NCBI GenBank assembly: GCA_016935035.1 | Contig: JAFGRR010000020.1 | Location: 1-5,826 of the forward strand | DNA length: 5,826 nucleotides | Direction of reading: 5' to 3' | Origin: Phycisphaerae bacterium | Lineage (GTDB): Bacteria; Planctomycetota; Phycisphaerae; UBA1845; Fen-1342 | Shown here: piece by piece, positions 1 through 5,826 of the stretch | Position numbering within the stretch: position 1 is the stretch's first letter | How the letters are laid out: each line of letters opens with the position of its first letter | Made by a program: the position numbers and the translations under genes | Notes under the pieces: model-generated | Seen by the model: only the letters and a program-made list of their open reading frames with translations | Told to the model about the DNA's origin: nothing | Databases searched by the model: none

Positions 1-319
1 AGGGGGGCGGGGCGCGAGGGGGGATCGCCGGGCGCATCGTGGTTGCGCGCGCTGCAATCGGCTGGCTAGACGTTCGGCTGTTCCATGCATGCCCCGTGGG
101 TCGGTTGTCAGGCCGCCCTTATATGTCGCGGCGCAGGTGTTGTCGAGTAGCGGCCAGTCGGGGTTGGCGTTCGTTGCTGACGGCTTCAATCCTACTCTGA
201 GGAAAACCGAAAAGGTTATAGAAGCGGACGTTGTCCATCCGCAGGGACCGTGCGCATGTTTTGCGCGGACCAAGCGTTCACGCGGCGCACGCCGACACTT
301 GACGCATCCACGGAGCGAC
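1..319. other. Leader region without a convincing gene
   Basis: No persuasive complete gene lies here. The left edge is extremely G-rich, with G runs at 2-7, 9-12 and 18-23. In frame 1 the bases from the edge to a TAG at 67-69 could be the last 22 codons of an upstream plus-strand gene (ending SWLRALQSAG), but that is too short to identify. The frame of the downstream GT4 gene is open back to the edge, with an ATG at 89. However, its translation here is Arg/Ser-rich, has mixed third-position composition unlike the GT4 body, and resembles no GT4 N-terminus, so I treat it as untranslated. A TATAGA at 217-222 resembles a -10 box but has no matching -35 at normal spacing. A small hairpin is possible at 252-266 (GCGCA, 5-base loop, TGCGC). 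A promoter for the operon is expected here but I cannot place it. Confidence 0.5.
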
Positions 320-1570
320 GTGTTTCAAGCACAGCGAAATCAGCCGACCACGATCGGCATCGACGCGCGGACCATGTTCGCGCCGCAGCCGCGCGGAACC
401 GGGCGTAATCTCCGCGACGCGTTCGCGCTGATTCCCGGCCTGCGGCCCGAGTGGCAGTTTCTGCTCTACCACCGCACCAAGCCCGCGATCGACGCGGCGG
501 AAGTGCTTGGCATGGCAGCGACCGCCAACGTGCGGCCGCGCTACATCGACATCCCGGGCGATCGCTTCGACCTGTGGTTACAGATGCGGCTGCCGCTGGC
601 GGCGTGGCGCGATCGGGTCGATCTGCTGCACTTGCCCGCTAACGCGGCGCCGGCCCGCTGCTCCGTACCCTACGTTGTCACCGTGCATGATCTGATTCCA
701 TTGTGCGTTGCCGGCGAGCTTCCCGAGCGGGAGCAGCGGCGGTTCCAGCAGGGCGTCGAACGGGCTGTTCGCGGCGCGGCGCTGATTATCACGCCTTCCG
801 AGGCGACACGCGCCGAATTGCTGGCGGATTACGACATTCCGGAAAACCGCATCGCGGTCATCCCCTGGGCGCCTGATCGCGAGATTGCCGCCGTCATCGG
901 CGACGACAACCGCCGGGCACACGAGATCGAGCGCGTTCGATACGACTACGGCCTGCGGCGGCCGTGGCTGCTGAACTTCTCCGGCAACTCACGCCGCAAG
1001 AACGCGGAGGGTGTAATTGATGCCCTGGCGCGCTTGCCGGCCGAAGTCCGCGCCGGCGTGACCGTCTTGCTGGTGGGCTGCGAGCCGGAGACCTTCAGGG
1101 CGACGCTGATCGAGCGGGGGCGACGGCTGGGTGTCTCGGGCAACTTGCGGCTGACGGGCTTCGTCCCACATGAAGACCTGCCGGGGCTGCTGGCCGGGGC
1201 GGCCGGGCTGCTGATTCCAAGCCAATGCGAGGGATTCGGGCTTCCGATTCTCGATGCCTTCGCCGCCGACACGCCCGTACTGACATCGTCCTTGAGCAGT
1301 ATGCCCGAAGTGGCCGGACCGGCGGCGCTGATGTGCGATCCATACTCGCCTTCGAGTATCGCCGACGGAATCACGAAACTGCTGGATGAGTCGATCGCGG
1401 AGCAGTTGCGCGAGGCCGGCCGCGCCCGAGTCCGGCAATACAAGTGGGAGCAGACGGCACGTCTCATGTGCGCGGCGTACGAACGCGCGCTCGACATGGT
1501 AAGCACGCGACGCGTCACGACTGACGAAACGCCGGAACTGGTTGGGGTGACGGAGGAGCGCGGCATATGA
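320..1570 (+). CDS. Family 4 glycosyltransferase (GT-B fold)
   Basis: Predicted cytoplasmic retaining glycosyltransferase that moves a sugar from a nucleotide-sugar donor to a growing envelope glycan; donor and acceptor cannot be read from the sequence. From the GTG at 320 it is 416 residues, normal for GT4. The N-terminal acceptor domain shows IGIDARTM (12-19), a glycine-rich GTGRN (26-30), DLLHLPAN (101-108), TVHDLIPL (121-128) and ITPSEATR (157-164). The C-terminal donor domain shows NFSGNSRRKN (219-228), LRLTGFVPHEDLPGLL (276-291) and EGFGLPILDAF (304-314) followed by SSMPEVAGPAAL (327-338). In the usual E-x7-E motif the second acid is Asp312 instead of Glu. The GTG start is chosen because it sits just before the first beta strand and follows GGAG at 312-315. 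An in-frame ATG at 89 would add 77 unlike residues, and the ATG at 374 would remove the IGIDAR strand. It is the first gene of the run and its stop overlaps the next start by 4 bases. Confidence 0.9.
   Translation: MFQAQRNQPTTIGIDARTMFAPQPRGTGRNLRDAFALIPGLRPEWQFLLYHRTKPAIDAAEVLGMAATANVRPRYIDIPGDRFDLWLQMRLPLAAWRDRVDLLHLPANAAPARCSVPYVVTVHDLIPLCVAGELPEREQRRFQQGVERAVRGAALIITPSEATRAELLADYDIPENRIAVIPWAPDREIAAVIGDDNRRAHEIERVRYDYGLRRPWLLNFSGNSRRKNAEGVIDALARLPAEVRAGVTVLLVGCEPETFRATLIERGRRLGVSGNLRLTGFVPHEDLPGLLAGAAGLLIPSQCEGFGLPILDAFAADTPVLTSSLSSMPEVAGPAALMCDPYSPSSIADGITKLLDESIAEQLREAGRARVRQYKWEQTARLMCAAYERALDMVSTRRVTTDETPELVGVTEERGI
1552..1558 (+). promoter_or_regulatory. Shine-Dalgarno site for the GT9 gene
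   Basis: GGAGGAG lies 8 bases before the ATG at 1567, inside the last codons of the preceding GT4. It supports the long start of the GT9 protein, including its Cys-rich N-terminus. The alternative ATG at 1708, where the conserved catalytic fold begins, has no comparable site in front of it. Confidence 0.75.
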
Positions 1571-2769
1571 ACCCATCGCGGTTGCCAATCTGGGGCGCCG
1601 GAGCCAGCGATTGGCTGAAGCTGGATTGCCGGCACTATCGCGGCGATCGCCCGTGTGTTCCTGGCATTCAGGGCGTGTGTCCGAGCGACTGCGAAGCCTA
1701 CTCGCCCATGGGGTACCGCATACTCATCGTGAAACTGGCGGCGCTGGGCGACGTCATTCGAACCACGGCCGTGCTGCCCGCGCTTAAGGAACATTGGCCG
1801 CAAAGCCACATCACCTGGGTGACATATGACGACGGCGCGCGGATGCTCTGCAACCATCCGCGGATTGACCGCCTGATGACCTACTCCGCCGAAACGTGCT
1901 GCCAACTCGAGGTCGAACGCTTCGACTTGTGCCTGAGCCTCGACAAGGCAACGTCGGCGGCGGCGTTGGCCATGCGCGTCGACGCCACGGAACGCCGGGG
2001 TTTTGGGCTTAGCCGTCACGGAACGATCTACCCGCTCAATCCCGAGTGCGTGGACGCATTTCTGCTGGGGCTTGACGACCAGCGCAAGTTCCAGATGAAC
2101 ACCAAGAGCCATCAGCAGTTGATGTTCGACTCGATCGGGTTGCCGTACTCGGGCGAACGCTACCGACTCGCACCCTCCGAAGCGGCGCGCGAGCGGGCTC
2201 GCTTGGTCTGGGAACGCCACGGCATTCGGGACGGCGTGACGGTCGTCGGTCTGAATACCGGCGCCGGCGACATGTTCGCCAACAAGACATGGCCGCCGCG
2301 GCGCTTCGCCGAACTGGCCCGCGCGATAACGCGCGACAAGCCATGGCGTGTGGCGCTCTTCGGCGGGCCTGGCGAACGACAGCGCAACCGCGAAATTTCC
2401 GCCGTCTGCCCGATGGTCGTGGATCTCGGTGGCGACCACGACGAACAGACCTTCGCGGCACTAGTGAGCCGGGCCGACGTGATGGTCACCGGCGACACGA
2501 TGGCTATGCACGTGGCGATCGCCGCCGACGTGCCGTGCGTCGTGCTCTTTGGTCCGACCTGCTCGCGCGAGATCGACCTGTTCGGCCACGGCGAGAAGAT
2601 CGTGACGTCAGTGGATTGCGCGCCGTGCTACCGTCGCACTTGCGACCGCCGTCCGACCTGCATGGATGACCTTGACCTGGAGCGCGTCCTGGCGGCGGTG
2701 CAGCGCTGGGTGACGCCGCGTCCTATCCGCAAGACGCTCGATAGCGCACTAATCGGGGAGACGACATGA
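1567..2769 (+). CDS. Family 9 glycosyltransferase, heptosyltransferase-like, with Cys-rich extension
   Basis: Predicted GT-B enzyme of the ADP-heptose:LPS heptosyltransferase family (GT9), cytoplasmic and probably membrane-associated, adding heptose or a related sugar to an envelope glycan. Of 400 residues, the GT9 fold begins near residue 49. RILIVKLAALGDVIRTTAVL (51-70) is the family N-terminal signature. NTGAGDMFANKTWPPRRF (230-247) matches the donor-site Lys/Trp segment. VTGDTMAMHVAIAADVPCVV (307-326) carries the conserved Asp-Thr ... His element (D310, H315), followed by LFGPT (327-331). Two cysteine clusters stand out: C21, C30, C38 and C42 in an N-terminal extension of about 48 residues, and C351, C354, C359 and C365 near the C-terminus. 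I recall similar CRHYRGDRPC-like extensions on GT9 proteins of Planctomycetota and related groups; their role is unknown to me. The start overlaps the previous stop (ATGA) and has a good Shine-Dalgarno site. Exact sugar specificity is unknown, so no waaC/waaF symbol is given. Confidence 0.92.
   Translation: MNPSRLPIWGAGASDWLKLDCRHYRGDRPCVPGIQGVCPSDCEAYSPMGYRILIVKLAALGDVIRTTAVLPALKEHWPQSHITWVTYDDGARMLCNHPRIDRLMTYSAETCCQLEVERFDLCLSLDKATSAAALAMRVDATERRGFGLSRHGTIYPLNPECVDAFLLGLDDQRKFQMNTKSHQQLMFDSIGLPYSGERYRLAPSEAARERARLVWERHGIRDGVTVVGLNTGAGDMFANKTWPPRRFAELARAITRDKPWRVALFGGPGERQRNREISAVCPMVVDLGGDHDEQTFAALVSRADVMVTGDTMAMHVAIAADVPCVVLFGPTCSREIDLFGHGEKIVTSVDCAPCYRRTCDRRPTCMDDLDLERVLAAVQRWVTPRPIRKTLDSALIGETT
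2755..2760 (+). promoter_or_regulatory. Shine-Dalgarno site for the second GT4 gene
   Basis: GGGGAG, 5 bases before the ATG at 2766, within the final codons of the GT9 gene. Together with the ATGA overlap it supports this start and coupled translation from the GT9 gene. Confidence 0.65.
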
Positions 2770-4130
2770 CACTGGGTCCGGGACGGGTATTGCGCGTGCT
2801 GGTGGCGGCGCTTAACGAGCCGTGGCCGCTCGATCATGGGGGCAACTTGCGCCTGCACAACTTACTGTCGCATTTGGGCGATCGTGCGCGGGTCACGTTG
2901 CTGCTGCCGCGTGCACCGCGATTCGCCGCCCAGTTGCCGCGCAACGTCGCGGTTGAGACCGTCTCGGACCACGAAGCCTCCGGTGTGCCCGCACGCGTGG
3001 TGGCCGACCGCACGCCATCGGGGTACCTCGCCCGGCGACACTTTGGATTCAATGCTGACATGGGACGCTGGCTCTGGCGCAACGCACGTCCGGCCCGTTT
3101 TGACGTCGTGCTGCTCAGCGGAGCGTCGATCGGCGTGTATGCGCCGGTGATCAGAATTCCCGTTGTCTGGGACATTGTCGACGAACTGACCATGGCCGTG
3201 ACGCGCGAGGCCCAGTACACGGGCTGGCACGCCTGGCCCGCCGCGTTGCGCCGTGCCGCGCTCTATGCACTCGTCGAACGACACATCGCACGCCGCTCCA
3301 CCGCCACGATCGCCGCCTCAACTGTCGACGCCAGTCAACTGCGGCTCTGGAGCGGGGCGGCCCACGTTGCGACGATATCGAACGGCGTCGACCTCGACTA
3401 TTTCCGCCCGACGGGAGACACGCCACAGCCGGAAACGGTCGTCTTTGTCGGATCGCTGGACTTCGCGCCGAACATCGACGCCATGACCCACTTTGCGACA
3501 CGCATCTGGCCGCGCGTCGCGTCGCGGACACCCCGCAGGAGATTGCTGATCGTGGGGAGGCGACCGACGGCCGCGATTCACAAGCTGGAACAGTTGCCGG
3601 GCGTGACGGTCGTGTCCGACGTGCCGGACGTCCGGCCTTACTACGCCGGTGCGTCCGTGGTCATCGTGCCGACACGCATGGGTGGCGGCGTCAAGAACAA
3701 GATACTCGAGGCCTGTGCCATGGAACGGCCGGTGATTGCCAGCCCGCGCGCGGCTGGCGGTCTGACGGCGCGGCATGGACGCGATCTCCTGTGTGCCAGG
3801 ACGCCGGACGAGTGGGAAACACACGTGCACCGCCTGCTGGCTCACCCGGCGCACGCCCAACGGATTGCGCGGAACGGGCACGCGTGGGTGTGCCGCGCTC
3901 ATCGCTGGGCCACGATGGGAGAACGTCTCCTGGATGTGTTGGCCATGGCGGCCGGAACCACGTTCGACTGCGTCGCATCACCCTTGGGTGTTGCTCGGCG
4001 TGAAGCCACGGGCGGCGTGACCCCAACCGACGGCGAGGCATTCGACCTGGTGATTGAAACGCCCGCGCGCGCACGCCGCGCCGCGGGTGCCGTACAGATG
4101 ATCGGTGCAGAAGATCGAATGTGCTTGTGA
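2766..4130 (+). CDS. Family 4 glycosyltransferase, Stp1-like (exosortase/EPS-associated type)
   Basis: Predicted cytoplasmic GT-B glycosyltransferase, 454 residues. The N-terminal domain begins VLRVLVAALNEPWPLDHGG with the glycine-rich acceptor-side loop HGGNLRLHNLL (24-34), and DIVDEL (136-141) follows. The linker to the donor domain is ISNGVDLDYF (204-213). The donor domain shows VFVGSLDFAPNIDAM (226-240), LLIVGRRP (260-267), VVSDVPDVRPYYAGASVVIV (282-301) and GGGVKNKILEAC (306-317). The order VGSLDFAPNIDA ... VPDVRPYY ... GGGVKNKILEA matches my memory of the sugar transferase family annotated as PEP-CTERM/EpsH1-associated Stp1. That subfamily placement is an inference, while GT4 itself is secure. 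After about residue 395 (base 3951) comes a tail of about 60 residues, rich in Ala, Arg and Gly, that I cannot match to the fold. It overlaps the GT9 stop by 4 bases and ends 16 bases before the membrane protein start, consistent with an operon. Confidence 0.9.
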   Translation: MTLGPGRVLRVLVAALNEPWPLDHGGNLRLHNLLSHLGDRARVTLLLPRAPRFAAQLPRNVAVETVSDHEASGVPARVVADRTPSGYLARRHFGFNADMGRWLWRNARPARFDVVLLSGASIGVYAPVIRIPVVWDIVDELTMAVTREAQYTGWHAWPAALRRAALYALVERHIARRSTATIAASTVDASQLRLWSGAAHVATISNGVDLDYFRPTGDTPQPETVVFVGSLDFAPNIDAMTHFATRIWPRVASRTPRRRLLIVGRRPTAAIHKLEQLPGVTVVSDVPDVRPYYAGASVVIVPTRMGGGVKNKILEACAMERPVIASPRAAGGLTARHGRDLLCARTPDEWETHVHRLLAHPAHAQRIARNGHAWVCRAHRWATMGERLLDVLAMAAGTTFDCVASPLGVARREATGGVTPTDGEAFDLVIETPARARRAAGAVQMIGAEDRMCL

Positions 4131-4146
4131 GGCAGGCGCCAACGCG

Positions 4147-5553
4147 ATGGCATTGACCGCGATAGCATTCTGGATCACATATTGCGTCGGGCTGGTGGGC
4201 GCGCTCGTGTACCCGCTGGCGGGCGTGCTTCTGTACATACTGGTATACCATCTGAATCCGGAGACCCAGTGGTGGGGCGACAGCGTGCGGGCCACCGGCC
4301 TGCGCATGTCGATGACGGTTGCCGTCGCGACCATCATTGGCATCATACTCAAACGTCCGCAACTGGGCCGGGGCGGCCGGCAGTTCACGTCGATCATGGC
4401 CCTGGCCGTGTTTCTGGTCCTGTTGGCGTGGACCAGCTTCGCCTGGGGCGACGGTCCAAACGAGCGCGGTCTCTACCAGGCCGAGAAGTTCGGCAAGGTG
4501 CTCATTTTCGTACTGCTGATGATCCGCTGCGTCAGCCGGCCCGAGCACTACCACCTTCTGATCGCCACATGGCTGCTGGGAGTGCTGTACATCGGCTACG
4601 AGGCCTTCGGGCAGGTCGGCGTATCGCTGGACGGACGCCTGACCCAGGGTTTGGGGGGGCCTGACTTCAACGACTCGGGCAGCTTGGCGTTGCACTTGCT
4701 CGTGTCGCTGCCGTTCATCGGCGCCATGTTCTTCATGGAACGCAGTTGGTGGACGCGCGGCATCCTGCTGGCCATCGGCGCGCTGGCCGTGAACACCATC
4801 GTCCTCACCCGCACACGCAGCGCGATGGTCGGTATCGCCGCCATCTGCTTCGTCGGCATTCTCTCACTGCCGCGCGGCTATCGCATGAAGGGCTTCCTGG
4901 CCGTTGTGGTCGGGCTCGTGCTCTCGGTACAACTCACCGACCCCGGTTGGTGGCGGCGCATGCGCACGATTTCCGAATACACTGCCGACGTGTCGGCGAT
5001 GCGGCGATTCGACTATTGGTATGCCGCGCTGGAGATGGTCCGCGACCAGCCGTTGGGTGTCGGGTTCGGCAACTTCGAGCAGGCGGTCCAACGCTACGTG
5101 CCGCACCTGAACATCCCGCGCTGCGCCCACAACACGTATCTGGAGATCATGGCCGAGCTCGGTTTCCTGGGGCTGGGGCTGTTAGTCATCATCTTCACCG
5201 TCACCATGCACACGGTCAACCGGCTTCGCAAACGGGCCAGGTACTTCGAGTCACGCCGCGACATCATCATCGGCGGACGCTGGCGGACACGCTTCGATCT
5301 GGCCTGGCATGCGATGGCGCTGCGGTGCAGTCTGGCGGGCTACTTCGTGTGCGCGATATTCGACTCGCGCGTTGTCGCGGAAGACTTGTGGATTCTGATC
5401 GGTTTCGCGTGCTGTCTCGCGAACATCACAGCGCATATGCTCAACACGGCGGATGACCAGGACGAACTCGCGGAAGCCGCCGAGCCCGAGCCGCATAGTT
5501 ATATGCACGGCCGGCCGAGCCTGGGGCACTGCCGCACGCCGCACACGACCTGA
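4147..5553 (+). CDS. O-antigen ligase/polymerase-family membrane protein (Wzy/WaaL-like)
   Basis: Predicted inner-membrane protein that joins lipid-carried glycans on the periplasmic side, either polymerising repeat units (Wzy-like) or transferring them to an acceptor (WaaL or O-glycosylation ligase). From the ATG at 4147 it has 468 residues and about 12 hydrophobic segments, near 4-20, 22-36, 53-68, 82-100, 116-127, 138-155, 177-197, 203-220, 226-262 (two), 339-358, 388-405 and 411-430. The long loop between about 263 and 338 carries the Wzy_C signature: R287 with FDYWYAALEMV (288-298), QPLGVGFGNF (301-310) and AHNTYLEIMAELGF (327-340), with H328 as the likely functional histidine by analogy with WaaL. 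The N-terminal layout (YPLAGVLLYILVYHLNPETQ, 22-41) resembles exosortase-associated O-glycosylation ligases as I recall them. A GTG at 4105 is in frame but would overlap the GT4 and add a polar, Cys-containing leader. ATG 4147 starts directly at the first membrane segment with purine-rich GAGGCAGG upstream, so I prefer it. An acidic cytoplasmic tail follows residue 434. Confidence 0.88.
   Translation: MALTAIAFWITYCVGLVGALVYPLAGVLLYILVYHLNPETQWWGDSVRATGLRMSMTVAVATIIGIILKRPQLGRGGRQFTSIMALAVFLVLLAWTSFAWGDGPNERGLYQAEKFGKVLIFVLLMIRCVSRPEHYHLLIATWLLGVLYIGYEAFGQVGVSLDGRLTQGLGGPDFNDSGSLALHLLVSLPFIGAMFFMERSWWTRGILLAIGALAVNTIVLTRTRSAMVGIAAICFVGILSLPRGYRMKGFLAVVVGLVLSVQLTDPGWWRRMRTISEYTADVSAMRRFDYWYAALEMVRDQPLGVGFGNFEQAVQRYVPHLNIPRCAHNTYLEIMAELGFLGLGLLVIIFTVTMHTVNRLRKRARYFESRRDIIIGGRWRTRFDLAWHAMALRCSLAGYFVCAIFDSRVVAEDLWILIGFACCLANITAHMLNTADDQDELAEAAEPEPHSYMHGRPSLGHCRTPHTT
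4653..4659 (+). repeat. Seven-G homopolymer tract inside the ligase/polymerase gene
   Basis: The codons read TTG GGG GGG CCT, encoding LGGP at residues 169-172, so the tract is G GGG GGG in slippery-heptamer phase. A gain of one G, or a -1 shift, puts TGA in frame directly downstream (the bases at 4662-4664 of the present sequence) and would truncate the protein before the Wzy_C loop. The tract may simply be a chance run in a GC-rich gene. Confidence 0.6.
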
Positions 5554-5561
5554 ACTGCCTA

Positions 5562-5826
5562 CTACGCCATAACTCCCAGGCCGCGCAGGTAGCCGAGTGA
5601 CTCAGCGATGCGGTCGCAGATCAGCCGCTCGCTCTTCTTCTCGCCCTCGATGCCCTCGATTTCCATCGTGAACGGGCCGGTGAAGTCCACGCTGTCCAGC
5701 AATTCGAAGGTCCGCCGAAAATCAACGACGCCCCGCCCTAAGGCCGGGAAGTTCCACGTGTGATAGCCGCCGTTAGTGTCCTTGAGATGCACGGCACCGA
5801 CGCACTTCAGCACCTTGCGCAGCTCC
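5562..5826 (-). CDS. Sugar-phosphate isomerase/epimerase-like TIM barrel, C-terminal part (5'-truncated by window edge)
   Basis: Only the last 87 residues are visible; the frame stays open to the right edge, so the true start lies outside (family members are usually about 270-300 residues). The visible part shows VGAVHLKD (9-16), a glycine turn ALGRGVVDFRRTFELL (28-43), TGPFTMEIEG (49-58) and a C-terminal helix ending RGLGVMA. This order, with a His-x-Lys-Asp strand, then G-x-G-xx-DF, then a strand ending in Glu, is the usual C-terminal end of xylose-isomerase-like TIM barrels (AP endonuclease family 2 fold). In these, the His and Glu typically help bind the catalytic metal. Substrate is not predictable; hydroxypyruvate isomerase, inosose dehydratase and tagatose/psicose epimerase-type enzymes all share this fold. 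It faces the glycan operon tail to tail with 8 bases between stops, so it is probably a separate transcription unit and not obviously part of glycan assembly. Confidence 0.85.
   Translation of the reverse strand, partial: ELRKVLKCVGAVHLKDTNGGYHTWNFPALGRGVVDFRRTFELLDSVDFTGPFTMEIEGIEGEKKSERLICDRIAESLGYLRGLGVMA

Noticed and set aside
165..180. Possible sigma-54 promoter (TGGCG ... TTGCT)
   Set aside because: Spacing between the GG and GC elements is 8 bases instead of the required 10, and the first element departs from TGGCAC, so it is not supported.
299..327. TTGACG as a -35 box just before the first GT4
   Set aside because: The matching -10 position falls inside the coding start and reads GTTTCA, so a promoter here would not fit the chosen GTG start.
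946..2439. Minus-strand open frame of 497 codons opposite the GT4 and GT9 genes
   Set aside because: It spans parts of two well-supported plus-strand genes, its translation shows no domain or motif, and long antisense frames are expected opposite GC-rich genes with strong third-position GC.
3691..4695. Minus-strand open frame of 334 codons opposite the end of the second GT4 and the start of the membrane protein
   Set aside because: The product is His/Arg/Gln-rich without recognisable motifs and crosses the junction of two clear plus-strand genes, so it is a shadow frame.
4746..5456. Plus-strand frame of 236 codons overlapping the membrane protein gene
   Set aside because: It is an Arg/His-rich alternate-frame translation. 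The main frame carries membrane segments and the Wzy_C signature across the same bases.
5509..5516. GGCCGGCC perfect palindrome near the end of the membrane protein gene
   Set aside because: An 8-base GC palindrome is expected by chance in DNA of this composition and lies inside coding sequence.
1..5826. CRISPR array, insertion sequence, tRNA/rRNA or attachment site
   Set aside because: I saw no regularly spaced repeats, transposase motifs, terminal inverted repeats or cloverleaf-like segments on either strand. Nearly all the DNA from 320 on is accounted for by coding sequence.

Overview
The window is a high-GC stretch (roughly two-thirds G+C by eye, with strong third-position GC in the coding frames). 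It looks like part of a bacterial cell-envelope or extracellular glycan locus. No rRNA, tRNA or other taxonomic marker is present. The Cys-rich N-terminal extension on the family 9 glycosyltransferase, and the nearby xylose-isomerase-like TIM-barrel gene, remind me of Planctomycetota or related lineages. That assignment comes from memory and is low to moderate confidence.

Layout: bases 1-319 are a leader with no convincing gene. It begins with a very G-rich edge and may hold the last codons of an upstream gene. Four plus-strand genes then follow head to tail: a GT4 glycosyltransferase (320-1570), a GT9 heptosyltransferase-like enzyme (1567-2769), a second GT4 glycosyltransferase of the exosortase-associated Stp1 type (2766-4130), and a polytopic O-antigen ligase/polymerase-family membrane protein (4147-5553). 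The first three are joined by 4-base ATGA stop/start overlaps and the fourth starts 16 bases after the third stops, so they form one tightly packed, probably translationally coupled operon. A minus-strand gene, cut by the right edge (5562-5826), encodes the C-terminal end of a sugar-phosphate isomerase/epimerase-like TIM barrel. It converges on the operon with only 8 bases between stop codons.

Working model: the three cytoplasmic transferases add successive sugars to a lipid-linked or lipid-A-core-like acceptor. The Wzy/WaaL-type membrane protein then polymerises the glycan or transfers it on the outer face of the inner membrane. No flippase, chain-length regulator, priming transferase or exosortase is inside the window, so the final product (lipopolysaccharide, exopolysaccharide or protein-linked glycan) cannot be settled here.

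I did not find a convincing undescribed system. The points most worth a second look are the paired cysteine clusters of the GT9 protein, where the ribosome binding site supports the extended start, a seven-G tract inside the ligase/polymerase gene, and the uncharacterised C-terminal tail of the second GT4.
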